45,877 nt of DNA from a virus: the IMG/VR virus record IMGVR_UViG_3300022074_000089, positions 1-45,877 of that record; one strand, given 5' to 3'. Below the pieces are notes generated by a model. It worked only from the letters and a program-made list of their open reading frames with translations, did not search any database and was not told the origin of the DNA. Positions 6,303-13,196 of the stretch are shown piece after piece; the stretch's first letter is position 1; each line of letters starts with the position of its first letter. The position numbers were made by a program, and so were the translations under genes.

Positions 6303-7488
6303 ATTAAAAGACTTATTAGAACAAGCAAAAGTTGTAAAATTACAAGAACAAACTGAAGAACTTAATCTAGGGCCAATACAATTAGCTGCTATATATGGTA
6401 ATAATAGAGTTCAAGTTGCTAATAATAATTGGCAAAGAAATGCACAACAATTAGTTGATCAAATAAATAATGCAGTAGCAAATAAATTTCAGTTAAATAA
6501 TTTACAAATTACCATTACTGGTATTGCTTCGACACTTTCTGCTACTACTAGATTTAGTACTACAGGTCCTGGAAATAGTGCCAATCCTCCAAATCATAAT
6601 TATCAAGCAGTAGGAACGCCAACGGGAGGTAATTTACCGCAGCCATGGTCTGCTACCGGTAGTTTTGTCAATGTACCAAATGGTAACCAATTTTTAGCTA
6701 CTACTAGAGCACAATTAATGGGAAGATTATTAGATCAGTTTTTAAGAAGTAATTTGTCTAGAGAGGCTGTTGCAGAATTACCACAAAATTATATTGTAAC
6801 GAGAGGGGTAGTTCAAGGAAGACAACCTAGTATGACTGCACAAATTACTAGTAAATTAACAAAAAGACCAATACCAGATCTACCTCCATTTCAAATAAAA
6901 TATCAATGGTTTAATCTACAAGGAGTTTCAAAAAGCCCATTAGTATTAATAAATACTTCTGATTCATTTTATAAAGGAGCTAATCCAACTCCAAATGAAT
7001 CGATTCCTTCATCATTTTTAAGAACTATTAAAAATTCAGCAATACCATTTGCTGGATTTCAAAGTACCTCAGAAGATCCTAAAAAGTTTGAAGTTCGAGG
7101 AACTGCATTTATACAAATAAATCCTGATAGTTCCAATAAAGATACTGCATTTTATAATTCTTATGATAAATGGTTAGAAGATGTTCAAAAAATGTTAAAA
7201 GTTACCCCATCAAAAGGCGGAATTGGAATTAAAATACAAGGAAGTAATGATATGCTCTTAAGAGGAGGAGTAAGGGGATCAGTCAGATCAGATAGAAAAG
7301 CTGGAGTTGCAAATTTTGTAAAAAATGATAGAACATTTGTATCTGGAAGAGAATATTATTTATTGAAACCAGCAACAGAGTCTCCAAAATTAATGGCAAA
7401 TTTATATCAAGAAAAGCCATTAGCACAACAACAAATACCATCACACTTACAGCAATTGTCATATATGGGAGTAACAAAAGTAAGTTAA
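6295..7488 (+). CDS. Putative capsid-targeted internal protein, 397 aa
   Basis: Begins MIKLKDLLEQ with the LLE triplet and is the largest member of the shared-peptide set. After a short helical segment (VKLQEQTEELN) the body is mixed alpha/beta: an ITITGIAS strand region near residue 80, a Pro/Gly/Asn-rich loop (about 100-125), and a C-terminal domain with GGIGIKIQG and RGGVRGSVRSDRKAG near residues 310-335 before a Gln-rich tail. No catalytic motif is recognised. It ends the internal-protein cluster and is followed by a promoter of the TTGGAT/TATTAT type. Confidence 0.55.
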   Translation: MIKLKDLLEQAKVVKLQEQTEELNLGPIQLAAIYGNNRVQVANNNWQRNAQQLVDQINNAVANKFQLNNLQITITGIASTLSATTRFSTTGPGNSANPPNHNYQAVGTPTGGNLPQPWSATGSFVNVPNGNQFLATTRAQLMGRLLDQFLRSNLSREAVAELPQNYIVTRGVVQGRQPSMTAQITSKLTKRPIPDLPPFQIKYQWFNLQGVSKSPLVLINTSDSFYKGANPTPNESIPSSFLRTIKNSAIPFAGFQSTSEDPKKFEVRGTAFIQINPDSSNKDTAFYNSYDKWLEDVQKMLKVTPSKGGIGIKIQGSNDMLLRGGVRGSVRSDRKAGVANFVKNDRTFVSGREYYLLKPATESPKLMANLYQEKPLAQQQIPSHLQQLSYMGVTKVS

Positions 7489-7495
7489 ATATTAC

Positions 7496-7524
7496 TTGGA
7501 TTTTCAATCTTTTTTTCTTATTAT
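7496..7524 (+). promoter_or_regulatory. Sigma70-like promoter TTGGAT-17-TATTAT
   Basis: TTGGAT (7496-7501) and TATTAT (7519-7524) are 17 nt apart, with a TTTTTTTCTTA stretch just before the -10. The CAP-protein start is at 7543 with AAAAG upstream. The layout matches the sites at 7940 and 12379. Confidence 0.55.
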
Positions 7525-7542
7525 ATATAAAAATTAAAAGAT

Positions 7543-7950
7543 ATGAAAAAGTTGCTAATTATATTATTATTTCCAATCTCAATATTTTCACAATATATAC
7601 CTGGAGAAGATACAATAATCGTAGATCCTATAAAGTATATGCATGAATTATTAAATGAATATCGTGTAGAAAATGGATTAGACACATTAGCTTTAGATAC
7701 TAATAGAATTAGACTTGCACAAGAATGGGCAGAATATTTAGATACTACCAATCAATTATATCATAGTGGCTATGGTGCTGAAAATTGCTTATATGGATCT
7801 AGATTTACATCTTCTATGATGTGCATAAAAGGTACGTTACGATCTTGGAAAGAATCTCCGGGTCATAATAAAAATTTACTTTATCCAAGTCATAATATTG
7901 TAGGATATGGATATCATGGTAATATTGCCGTAATGCTTTTTGGATTCTAG
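7543..7950 (+). CDS. Secreted CAP/SCP-domain protein, 135 aa
   Basis: A signal peptide (MKKLL, hydrophobic core, IFS then Q at about residue 17) has the '...FSQ' end typical of Flavobacteriia. The mature part has the CAP (SCP/PR-1) pattern: helix LLNEYRVENGL, then a first histidine in YHSGYG, the AENC glutamate, SWKESPGHNKNLL and a final VGYGYHG strand. CAP domains are secreted and bind lipids, cell-wall material or proteins; bacterial YkwD-type members are small as here. A phage copy likely acts in the periplasm or at the cell surface. It has its own early-type promoter, apart from the late operons. Confidence 0.75.
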   Translation: MKKLLIILLFPISIFSQYIPGEDTIIVDPIKYMHELLNEYRVENGLDTLALDTNRIRLAQEWAEYLDTTNQLYHSGYGAENCLYGSRFTSSMMCIKGTLRSWKESPGHNKNLLYPSHNIVGYGYHGNIAVMLFGF

Positions 7951-7968
7951 AAAATTTTTTCTTATAAT
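7940..7968 (+). promoter_or_regulatory. Sigma70-like promoter TTGGAT-17-TATAAT
   Basis: TTGGAT (7940-7945) overlaps the end of the CAP gene and TATAAT (7963-7968) follows after 17 nt, preceded by TTTTTTC. The downstream gene starts at 7995 with an A-rich leader and no Shine-Dalgarno sequence. Confidence 0.55.
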
Positions 7969-7994
7969 ATAATAAATAAATAAAACAAATAAAT

Positions 7995-8192
7995 ATGGGT
8001 TACTATACAGCCAAAGTCCAGTTATCAGATGATTCAACTGGCAAAAAGAAGAAAGTTACAGAAATGTATCTTGTCGAAGCTATGTCTGTTACAGAAGCAG
8101 AAGCTAAAGTAGTTAAAGATTTTGGATCTACTACATTGGAATATGAAGTGAAAGCAGTTTCATCAAGTAAAATCATTAAAATTATTGAATAA
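7995..8192 (+). CDS. DUF4494-like protein, 65 aa
   Basis: The pattern KKKKVTEMYLVEAMSVTEAEAKV is very close to the DUF4494 signature (KKVTEPYLVDALSFTEAEARI). That family is found almost only in Bacteroidota and their phages. The protein is short but spans the family core, with MGYYTAKVQ as the first strand and a C-terminal strand-turn-strand. Function is unknown in the family; its presence is chiefly useful as a host clue. It heads a run of small genes to 9798 under the promoter at 7940. Confidence 0.65.
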   Translation: MGYYTAKVQLSDDSTGKKKKVTEMYLVEAMSVTEAEAKVVKDFGSTTLEYEVKAVSSSKIIKIIE

Positions 8193-8488
8193 TGTATACT
8201 CAAGGAGAAACAGTAATTGTTACAGAAAATATAGACAAAAAAACTAAAGAGGTTAAACATGAAGTAGGTGTTATCATGAAAGCTTTTGTTCATAAAAAGC
8301 AAACCTTTTACGATGTATTATTAGAGAGGAGGACAGCATTATCCTTTCTGAATACAGCAAAGACTTCTAAAAGATATTATATCAATAATACTCTTACTGC
8401 AAAATTAGTAGAGTCTGGAAATATAGAATCAACTATACCATTCAAGTATATGTTAGACAATGAGGAACTTCCTATAATTATTGCATAA
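8192..8488 (+). CDS. Hypothetical protein, 98 aa
   Basis: Unrecognised. The start ATG shares its A with the previous TAA stop. The sequence is beta-rich at the N-terminus (GETVIVTENI, then VGVIMKAFVHKKQTFYDVLLERR), as in small Tudor/SH3-like barrels, followed by a helical C-terminal part. The stop TAATG overlaps the next start. It belongs to the small-gene run 7995-9798, probably early or middle accessory genes. Confidence 0.5.
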   Translation: MYTQGETVIVTENIDKKTKEVKHEVGVIMKAFVHKKQTFYDVLLERRTALSFLNTAKTSKRYYINNTLTAKLVESGNIESTIPFKYMLDNEELPIIIA

Positions 8489-8790
8489 TGGCCAGGCCAA
8501 AATTACCAGAAATAGACAAACTAAAGAAACGAGTCAGGAAAAGATATCCTGGCTCTTATTGTGTTCAAGATTCATCCGGAGACTATTATATAGAATGGAA
8601 ATCAGAAAATTTAAATGATACATTCTTAATGGAAAATAGCTCTTCTGAATTAGAAGCATGGAAACAAGCTGTTATAACAGCTAAACATGAACAACATATC
8701 AATAGAACACATCCTTTAAAGGCTTTAATGTCTCAAGAACAAAAAAATCAAAATAAAGAACGTATAACTAGAAGAATAAGAAAATTATGA
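8488..8790 (+). CDS. Hypothetical basic protein, 100 aa
   Basis: Unrecognised. Begins MARPKLPEIDKLKKRVRKR and ends KERITRRIRKL, both strongly basic, around a middle segment (DYYIEWKSENLNDTFLMENSSSELEAW) like a small beta-alpha domain. The basic ends suggest contact with nucleic acid. Overlaps the following gene by ATGA. Confidence 0.5.
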   Translation: MARPKLPEIDKLKKRVRKRYPGSYCVQDSSGDYYIEWKSENLNDTFLMENSSSELEAWKQAVITAKHEQHINRTHPLKALMSQEQKNQNKERITRRIRKL

Positions 8791-9182
8791 TAACAAAAAC
8801 TATCAATCAATCATGGGCTATACCAGATAATTTCAAAGAAAGATATGGAAGAATTTGGTCTGAATTAGATTTTGAAATAAATCCAAAACTATCAAATTAT
8901 GCTTTTAGTAATGATCCAATGAATACTATAGTAGGATCATTAATATTAGACAGAAAACGTATTTCTGTAAAGTATAAGCAATTGTTAGGAGCTACCACAA
9001 CAATGTCTCAATATGTTTCAGATGTATTTTTTAATAAGCCATCCAAAACAGAAACAATGGAAGTAACTATATTTAATAACACTTTTTATTTAAAGAAACA
9101 CGAAATAGGCAAATTAGCTCAAACAATTCAAGATTCATGTGACACAATTATGAAATCTTATAAGTTAGGTTTATATTTATAA
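8787..9182 (+). CDS. Hypothetical protein, 131 aa
   Basis: Unrecognised; no motif stands out. Hydrophilic, mixed alpha/beta, with a C-terminal helix HEIGKLAQTIQDSCDTIMKSY. The stop codon overlaps a late-type promoter motif at 9172-9181, so the gene boundary is also a transcription boundary. Coupled by ATGA to the preceding basic protein, which suggests the two are made in similar amounts. Confidence 0.5.
   Translation: MITKTINQSWAIPDNFKERYGRIWSELDFEINPKLSNYAFSNDPMNTIVGSLILDRKRISVKYKQLLGATTTMSQYVSDVFFNKPSKTETMEVTIFNNTFYLKKHEIGKLAQTIQDSCDTIMKSYKLGLYL
9157..9181 (+). promoter_or_regulatory. Late-type promoter motif with short palindrome
   Basis: TATATTTATA (9172-9181) is preceded by the palindrome CTTATAAG (9157-9164). 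Next start codon at 9192 leaves 10 nt between. Because the motif lies inside the end of a coding region, confidence is lower than for the intergenic copies. Confidence 0.35.
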
Positions 9183-9191
9183 TAAAGTAAT

Positions 9192-9356
9192 ATGAAAACA
9201 TTTAAGTATTTTTTTATATCCGATAGTAAAAAAGAATCTATAGGTAAAGTAACAGCAAAAGATTTAAATGAAGCATATATTAAAGCGGCTTATATTAAAA
9301 AATTAGCCCCAATGCATTTCAAACAATTATTTGATGTTCAGGAAATAAATGAGTAA
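9192..9356 (+). CDS. Hypothetical small protein, 54 aa
   Basis: This short ORF starts MKTFKYFFISDSKKE and has a central segment GKVTAKDLNEAYIKAAYIK, the strand-turn-helix form of several small phage proteins that resemble half of a DUF-type domain. It overlaps the next gene by 8 nt. No family recognised. Confidence 0.45.
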   Translation: MKTFKYFFISDSKKESIGKVTAKDLNEAYIKAAYIKKLAPMHFKQLFDVQEINE

Positions 9357-9798
9357 AACAATTGAAAATATTATTATTAATTTACCCCATTTAAATTATT
9401 TTCAACAACTGACATCTAAGGAAAAAATTGAATATTTTTTAGATCTATATGATACAGCAGAAAAATCAAAAGATTATTCATTAGATGATTTAGCTCAAGG
9501 CGTACAAAATTTTTTCGACGAATTAGATAATGAAGAATTAGCTCCTGACTTTGAATCATATGATGTAGGTTCTGGAACTGGAAGTGATCGTGTCGACGTT
9601 TTAGTTGATAATGAAAACTTAGTATTAGAATCAAATAGTTTAAAAGCTACAAGAGAAATACGCAATCGTTTTTTAGATTGTGGATATTTATTGTCAAGAG
9701 ACTTGGAAATCGAAGATATGTTAAAACCAGACAAAATCACTCGATTTCTTAGAGTCTATAAAATCATAGGTAGAACTTATCACCTATGTTATAATTGA
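9349..9798 (+). CDS. Hypothetical acidic protein, 149 aa
   Basis: Unrecognised. Two acidic helical regions (residues about 20-60, with NFFDELDNEELAPDFESYD) flank a short DVLVDNENLVLESNS strand region; the C-terminus is hydrophobic and aromatic (TRFLRVYKIIGRTYHLCYN). Its stop codon lies inside the 5' arm of a clear intrinsic terminator, making it the last gene of the run that begins at 7995. The acidity and small size are typical of phage proteins that bind host enzymes, but no partner can be named. Confidence 0.5.
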   Translation: MSKTIENIIINLPHLNYFQQLTSKEKIEYFLDLYDTAEKSKDYSLDDLAQGVQNFFDELDNEELAPDFESYDVGSGTGSDRVDVLVDNENLVLESNSLKATREIRNRFLDCGYLLSRDLEIEDMLKPDKITRFLRVYKIIGRTYHLCYN

Positions 9799-9822
9799 GT
9801 CACGGTAGGTCTCAATTTTTTT
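9793..9822 (+). terminator. Intrinsic terminator
   Basis: AATTGAG (9793-9799) and CTCAATT (9811-9817) form a perfect 7-bp stem around an 11-nt loop and are followed by a T run (9816-9822). It overlaps the stop codon of the preceding gene and separates it from the Hsp20 unit. It is the clearest factor-independent terminator in the window. Confidence 0.8.
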
Positions 9823-9857
9823 AATAATAACGGTTAGCTAATGCAACCATAAAACAC

Positions 9858-9863
9858 AGGAGG
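9858..9863 (+). promoter_or_regulatory. Consensus Shine-Dalgarno AGGAGG for the Hsp20 gene
   Basis: AGGAGG lies 6 nt before the ATG at 9870. It is the only perfect consensus Shine-Dalgarno sequence I noticed in the window, where most genes rely on A-rich leaders or stop-start overlap. An imperfect hairpin GGTTAGC/GCAACC (9832-9848) sits between the terminator and this site. Confidence 0.7.
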
Positions 9864-9869
9864 TTTAAA

Positions 9870-10283
9870 ATGACACATTTTAAAGAAACACTATTACTCA
9901 ATGATTTCGACTTAGTTTGGAAAAACTTTTTCGATCAAACATCTAAATTTTTACCAGTAACATCAAATAAAATGAATTATCCAGTTGATATATTTACAAC
10001 GGATAATGGAATACAGTTTGAAATTGCTGCAGTAGGTTTAGAAAAATCTGATATTGAAATTTTAACAGAAGGAGAAACGTTAAGAGTTCGATACAACAAA
10101 GGCAAAGAAGAAAAACGTGAATTTATTCACAAAGGTATCGCAAAAAGAGCTTTTGATTTTGCTTGGAAAATATCTAAAGAATTAGATTTAACAAAAGCAG
10201 GAGCAGCAATGGAAAAGGGATTGTTAGCAATTGATATTCCATATGCTAAAGATAGAGCACCAAAGCGATTAACAATAAAATAA
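9870..10283 (+). CDS. hsp20: Small heat-shock protein, Hsp20 family, 137 aa
   Basis: An alpha-crystallin domain spans residues about 28-130: NYPVDIFTTDNGIQFEI (beta2-3), AVGLEKSDIEI, then AKRAFDFAWKISKELDL and the hallmark AAMEKGLLAIDIP (the A-x-x-x-x-GLL form of the GVL motif), ending in an RLTIK-type C-terminal I-x-I anchor. Hsp20 proteins hold unfolding proteins in a refoldable state. Hsp20 is a recurrent gene of marine T4-like phages, where it is thought to help virion assembly. It sits alone after a terminator with a consensus Shine-Dalgarno site, suggesting high expression. Confidence 0.85.
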   Translation: MTHFKETLLLNDFDLVWKNFFDQTSKFLPVTSNKMNYPVDIFTTDNGIQFEIAAVGLEKSDIEILTEGETLRVRYNKGKEEKREFIHKGIAKRAFDFAWKISKELDLTKAGAAMEKGLLAIDIPYAKDRAPKRLTIK

Positions 10284-10305
10284 GTTATACTATAAAATAA
10301 GTTAC

Positions 10306-10509
10306 ATGAGACCTACCAACTCATTATGTTTTCTACCAACTGTAGAATTTCAGAATAAAAGATTTAATGTAAAACGATTAATAAAAGAAGATCCAAATGA
10401 GAATATTGAATTTTGGAAGAATCTTATAGAACATGATACTGTTTTACGTAAAGATGGTTATTTATGGTTTTTAACTGAAATAACAGCTGTAGAAATAATC
10501 GAAGAATGA
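10306..10509 (+). CDS. Hypothetical protein, 67 aa
   Basis: Unrecognised. Compact, with PTVEFQNKRFNVKRLIKEDP, a FWKNLIEHDTVLRKDG helix-turn and a final TAVEIIEE strand. It begins 22 nt after the Hsp20 gene and overlaps the next gene by ATGA, so it is probably in the same transcript. No functional motif. Confidence 0.5.
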   Translation: MRPTNSLCFLPTVEFQNKRFNVKRLIKEDPNENIEFWKNLIEHDTVLRKDGYLWFLTEITAVEIIEE

Positions 10510-11006
10510 AAAAAAAGAAATTACCAAAATATGTACAAGACATATTTAAAAAACAACAATTTAAAATTGGAGACACTGTTAAATGGGAATTTTTAGGAGA
10601 GTCTGGATGGGGAATTGTTAAAAAAATATTAAAAGCTAATGATAAAATTACTTACATGGTTAAAACAGGCAAGTACACATATCCTTGCGGTATTCAAATC
10701 AAAGAATACTCAAGTTACTATGCCGGATCAATCGACTACGAGACTTCAAAAAATCGATCAAATAATGTCAAAGCCGGAGTTTCAACAACTAAAACACGAA
10801 CTAACAATCAAACAAGGAAACGACTTTCTAGATCTAATATCAACACAATATCAGATACAGGATCTAGATCTAGGTCAACGAATGGTATTGGGAATGGCAA
10901 TGGAAAATACAGTGAAACAAGTTCAAAAAGCAAAGAGACAATTGAAAAGTCAGAACTAGATAAAGAAATTGATAAACAGAAAGATTTTTTGCGTAGATTT
11001 ACGTAA
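10506..11006 (+). CDS. SH3/KOW-like protein with low-complexity tail, 166 aa
   Basis: Residues 1-85 look like a normal small domain: basic start MKKKKLPKYVQ, then IGDTVKWEFLGESGWGIVKKIL, the GDxVxW...G.G.V pattern of small beta-barrel (KOW or DUF2945-like) domains. Residues about 85-150 become rich in Ser, Thr, Arg, Asn and Gly with little order, exactly where a second ORF (10720-10959) is read in the +1 frame. After that ORF ends, the last 15 residues (KEIDKQKDFLRRFT) look normal again. The tail probably arose by overprinting or is disordered. Confidence 0.55.
   Translation: MKKKKLPKYVQDIFKKQQFKIGDTVKWEFLGESGWGIVKKILKANDKITYMVKTGKYTYPCGIQIKEYSSYYAGSIDYETSKNRSNNVKAGVSTTKTRTNNQTRKRLSRSNINTISDTGSRSRSTNGIGNGNGKYSETSSKSKETIEKSELDKEIDKQKDFLRRFT
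10720..10959 (+). CDS. Overprinted small helical protein, 79 aa
   Basis: Read in the +1 frame entirely within the 166-aa gene. The ATG at 10720 gives MPDQSTTRLQKIDQIMSKPE, followed by helical, well-ordered sequence (FLDLISTQYQIQDLDLGQR, then MVLGMAMENTVKQVQKAKRQ). It looks far more protein-like than the frame it overlaps. An earlier in-frame ATG (10639) gives a less convincing extension. Leucine is mostly written CTA here instead of the TTA used elsewhere, which keeps Ser/Thr codons in the other frame. That is the pattern expected if both frames are selected. No family recognised; no Shine-Dalgarno sequence seen. Confidence 0.55.
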   Translation: MPDQSTTRLQKIDQIMSKPEFQQLKHELTIKQGNDFLDLISTQYQIQDLDLGQRMVLGMAMENTVKQVQKAKRQLKSQN

Positions 11007-11019
11007 ATCTATATTTATA
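10994..11019 (+). promoter_or_regulatory. 18-bp perfect palindrome fused to late-type promoter motif
   Basis: TAGATTTACGTAAATCTA (10994-11011) is a perfect palindrome spanning the stop codon of the 166-aa gene. It overlaps the motif TATATTTATA (11010-11019). It could be a transcript-end hairpin, an operator or an upstream promoter element. The next start codon is 11058, with AAAGGG upstream of it. Confidence 0.6.
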
Positions 11020-11057
11020 AAAAAGAAATATAAACAATTTAAAAAAAGGGTTACACA

Positions 11058-11237
11058 ATGTCAAAATTTGTATATAAAGAGCAAGTATTAGATTTAGTAG
11101 TCGATACTGCAGATATTATTAGAACTATAGGCCGTGGAGTTGAAAATAAAAGTATTGATACTCAATCAGCATTACATAATTTAGCATCTGCATTATCAAA
11201 AATGGAAAAGGCTACTGAGTATTTAAGAAAGTCATGA
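11058..11237 (+). CDS. Hypothetical helical protein, 59 aa
   Basis: This short ORF has an AAAAAAAGGG stretch upstream. The product is wholly helical in appearance (EQVLDLVVDTADIIRTIGRG, then SALHNLASALSKMEKATEYL). It overlaps the membrane-protein gene by ATGA, so the two may act together. No family recognised. Confidence 0.55.
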   Translation: MSKFVYKEQVLDLVVDTADIIRTIGRGVENKSIDTQSALHNLASALSKMEKATEYLRKS

Positions 11238-12253
11238 AACGATCATTTCCGTATTTAGTATTAATAGCGGCATTGGCTTTAGCGTCAAGTGCCGCTTATT
11301 ACAGTGTATATGGAATTAGTAAACTATTTTCTGCACAAGCTTTAGCAGTAGCCATTATGGCTGGAACATTAGAAGCTTCAAAATTAATTGCTGCAACATA
11401 TCTACATAGATATTGGAAAAAGATAAATTTTTTATTTAAGTTGTATTTAACATCTGCTGTTATTATATTAATGTTTATTACATCAGTTGGAATATATGGA
11501 TTCTTAACAGCATCATATCAAACTACTGCAAATGAATTATTTATAATTGATAAAGAAGTAGCAGTTATTGAAATGAAAAAATCTAGATATGAAGAACAGT
11601 TAAATGGATATACATCTGAAAAAACCCAATTAGCAGAATCAATAACTGAATTAACAAAAGGACTTTCAAATAATAAAGTACAGTGGAGAGATAAAGAAAC
11701 AGGTCAAATTATTACATCAACTTCAAGTAAAACACGAAAAGTATTACAAAGTCAATTAAACGACTTTAAAATTCAAAGAAATAATGTATCAATAAAAATA
11801 GAATCATTAACAGATGCAATAACAAAATTAGATTTACAAGTTTTAGATTTACAATCCAATTCAGAAGTAGCTAATGAAATTGGACCATTAAAATATGTTT
11901 CTGAATTATTAAATCGTCCTATGAATCAAGTAGTAAATTGGTTTATATTAATTTTTATATTTGTATTTGATCCATTAGCTGTAGTTTTATTAATTGCCGC
12001 TAATAAAGCATTTGAAATAGTTAGACCAATTGTAAAAGAAAATATATATGGCGAACAAGTTATAAAAAATAGTAATCCGGAAGCTTTTAGGCCTCCACAT
12101 CCATCCGATGCAGCTGCAGTACCTTATTCTGATACTGAAGATTTTCTTGAAGAAGAAGCTGAAAAAAGAATGGATATTATAGGCCAAAATGGAAATGACG
12201 GATTACACTATAAAGAAGAATCAAGACCAGGAAAAACAAAAGTTATATCATGA
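11234..12253 (+). CDS. Four-TM membrane protein with central coiled coil, 339 aa
   Basis: Transmembrane segments are visible at about residues 5-25, 33-55, 68-92 and 232-256. Between the third and fourth lies a charged coiled-coil region of about 125 residues (from ELFIIDKEVAVIEMKKSRYEEQL to LDLQVLDLQSNSE). A soluble C-terminal tail has an acidic segment (DTEDFLEEEAEKR). I recall this architecture from conserved hypothetical proteins of large phages, without a known role. The coiled coil should face one compartment and could bridge membrane and cell wall or recruit partners. It is followed by a zinc ribbon gene at an ATGA overlap. Confidence 0.6.
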   Translation: MKRSFPYLVLIAALALASSAAYYSVYGISKLFSAQALAVAIMAGTLEASKLIAATYLHRYWKKINFLFKLYLTSAVIILMFITSVGIYGFLTASYQTTANELFIIDKEVAVIEMKKSRYEEQLNGYTSEKTQLAESITELTKGLSNNKVQWRDKETGQIITSTSSKTRKVLQSQLNDFKIQRNNVSIKIESLTDAITKLDLQVLDLQSNSEVANEIGPLKYVSELLNRPMNQVVNWFILIFIFVFDPLAVVLLIAANKAFEIVRPIVKENIYGEQVIKNSNPEAFRPPHPSDAAAVPYSDTEDFLEEEAEKRMDIIGQNGNDGLHYKEESRPGKTKVIS

Positions 12254-12396
12254 AAAAAGAAAAATCAACAAAAATGTTACAATGCAGATGTGAAAGTTGT
12301 ACTAATATAGTAGAAGTAGCTAAAACATCATTATCAGTCGTTTGTTCTTTCTGTACATTTAAAATGGCAGAAGGTATATTGGAATATTCCAAATAA
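12250..12396 (+). CDS. Zinc-ribbon microprotein, 48 aa
   Basis: This ORF overlaps the membrane-protein stop by ATGA. Cys14/Cys17 and Cys32/Cys35 (with an extra Cys12) form a four-cysteine zinc ribbon of minimal size. Such proteins often bind RNA polymerase or nucleic acid. The -35 element of the following promoter lies within its end. Confidence 0.5.
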   Translation: MKKEKSTKMLQCRCESCTNIVEVAKTSLSVVCSFCTFKMAEGILEYSK

Positions 12397-12407
12397 TTTA
12401 TTATAAT
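12379..12407 (+). promoter_or_regulatory. Sigma70-like promoter TTGGAA-17-TATAAT
   Basis: TTGGAA (12379-12384) and TATAAT (12402-12407) are 17 nt apart. The HD-domain gene starts at 12420, leaving a leader of roughly 5-6 nt. Confidence 0.55.
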
Positions 12408-12419
12408 AAATAAAAAGTT

Positions 12420-13196
12420 ATGTTAGAAGCCGAAAAAATTAAATCGAACTGGGACGAATATAGAAATAGAGTTAATACTTTATTTCCAGATAGAGCAGAA
12501 AAATTAAATAAATTATATGATGATTATGAAGAAAGGATTGTAATGATGCCTGCTTCTTCTGTTGCACATTATCATAATGCATTTGCTGGAGGATATATAG
12601 ATCATGTATTAAGAGTAATGGATTGCGTAAATAAATTATATGATTCATGGGAAAGTATGGGATCTGATATGTCTGGATATTCTAAACAAGAAATGATGTT
12701 TGCTGCTATGCATCATGATTTAGGTAAATGTGGGTTTCCGGGAAAAGGAAGAGAAGTATACCAAGTTGAAACATCAGATTGGCATAGAAAAAATATGGGA
12801 AGAATGTATAAGCATAATGAAAATATTCCTTTCACAATGGTGCCTGATTTATCAATATATTTACTTCAAAAATATCAAGTTCAAATGTCTTGGAATGAGT
12901 TTCAAGCTATTAGAATACATGATGGTATATATGATGATGCTAATAAACCATATTTTATTGCAAGATCAGCACAAGCTAAATTAAAAACTAATTTACCTTT
13001 ATTATTACATCATGCAGATCATATGGCATCTCAGATAGAATATGAAAAATGGAGATCTCATAAAAATAATTCTCCAAATCCAGTTAGTGCAAAAACAAAA
13101 GCAACTAAAAAAACAGCGATTAAAAATTTAGCAGAACAAAATCCAGATATTGACAAATCAATATCAGATATATTTAAAACGTTTGGAGACTCATGA
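12420..13196 (+). CDS. HD-domain phosphohydrolase, YhaM-like, 258 aa
   Basis: The HD superfamily motifs are in order: His50/His52 in the AHYHNAFAGG segment, His62 in GGYIDHVL, the paired His99-Asp100 in MHHDLGK, His168 in RIHDGIYD and the distal HHADH at 197-201. The HNAFAGGYIDHVL arrangement is that of YhaM-type 3'-5' exoribonucleases, which have the HD domain but also an OB-fold not seen here. HD enzymes hydrolyse phosphoesters (nucleotides, signalling nucleotides or RNA); the substrate is undecided. It starts a transcript that runs into the late sigma gene, so it may be a middle gene. Confidence 0.75.
   Translation: MLEAEKIKSNWDEYRNRVNTLFPDRAEKLNKLYDDYEERIVMMPASSVAHYHNAFAGGYIDHVLRVMDCVNKLYDSWESMGSDMSGYSKQEMMFAAMHHDLGKCGFPGKGREVYQVETSDWHRKNMGRMYKHNENIPFTMVPDLSIYLLQKYQVQMSWNEFQAIRIHDGIYDDANKPYFIARSAQAKLKTNLPLLLHHADHMASQIEYEKWRSHKNNSPNPVSAKTKATKKTAIKNLAEQNPDIDKSISDIFKTFGDS

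Noticed and set aside
9823-9869. RNA thermometer in the Hsp20 leader
   Set aside because: No segment complementary to the AGGAGG site is present in the short leader, so neither a ROSE-type nor a fourU-type element can be supported.
10639-10719. Upstream extension of the overprinted ORF to the ATG at 10639
   Set aside because: The extension (MIKLLTWLKQAST...) lies over a well-formed domain of the other frame and does not look like a natural protein, while the sequence from the ATG at 10720 does. Its MIKLL start is not a member of the leader family.
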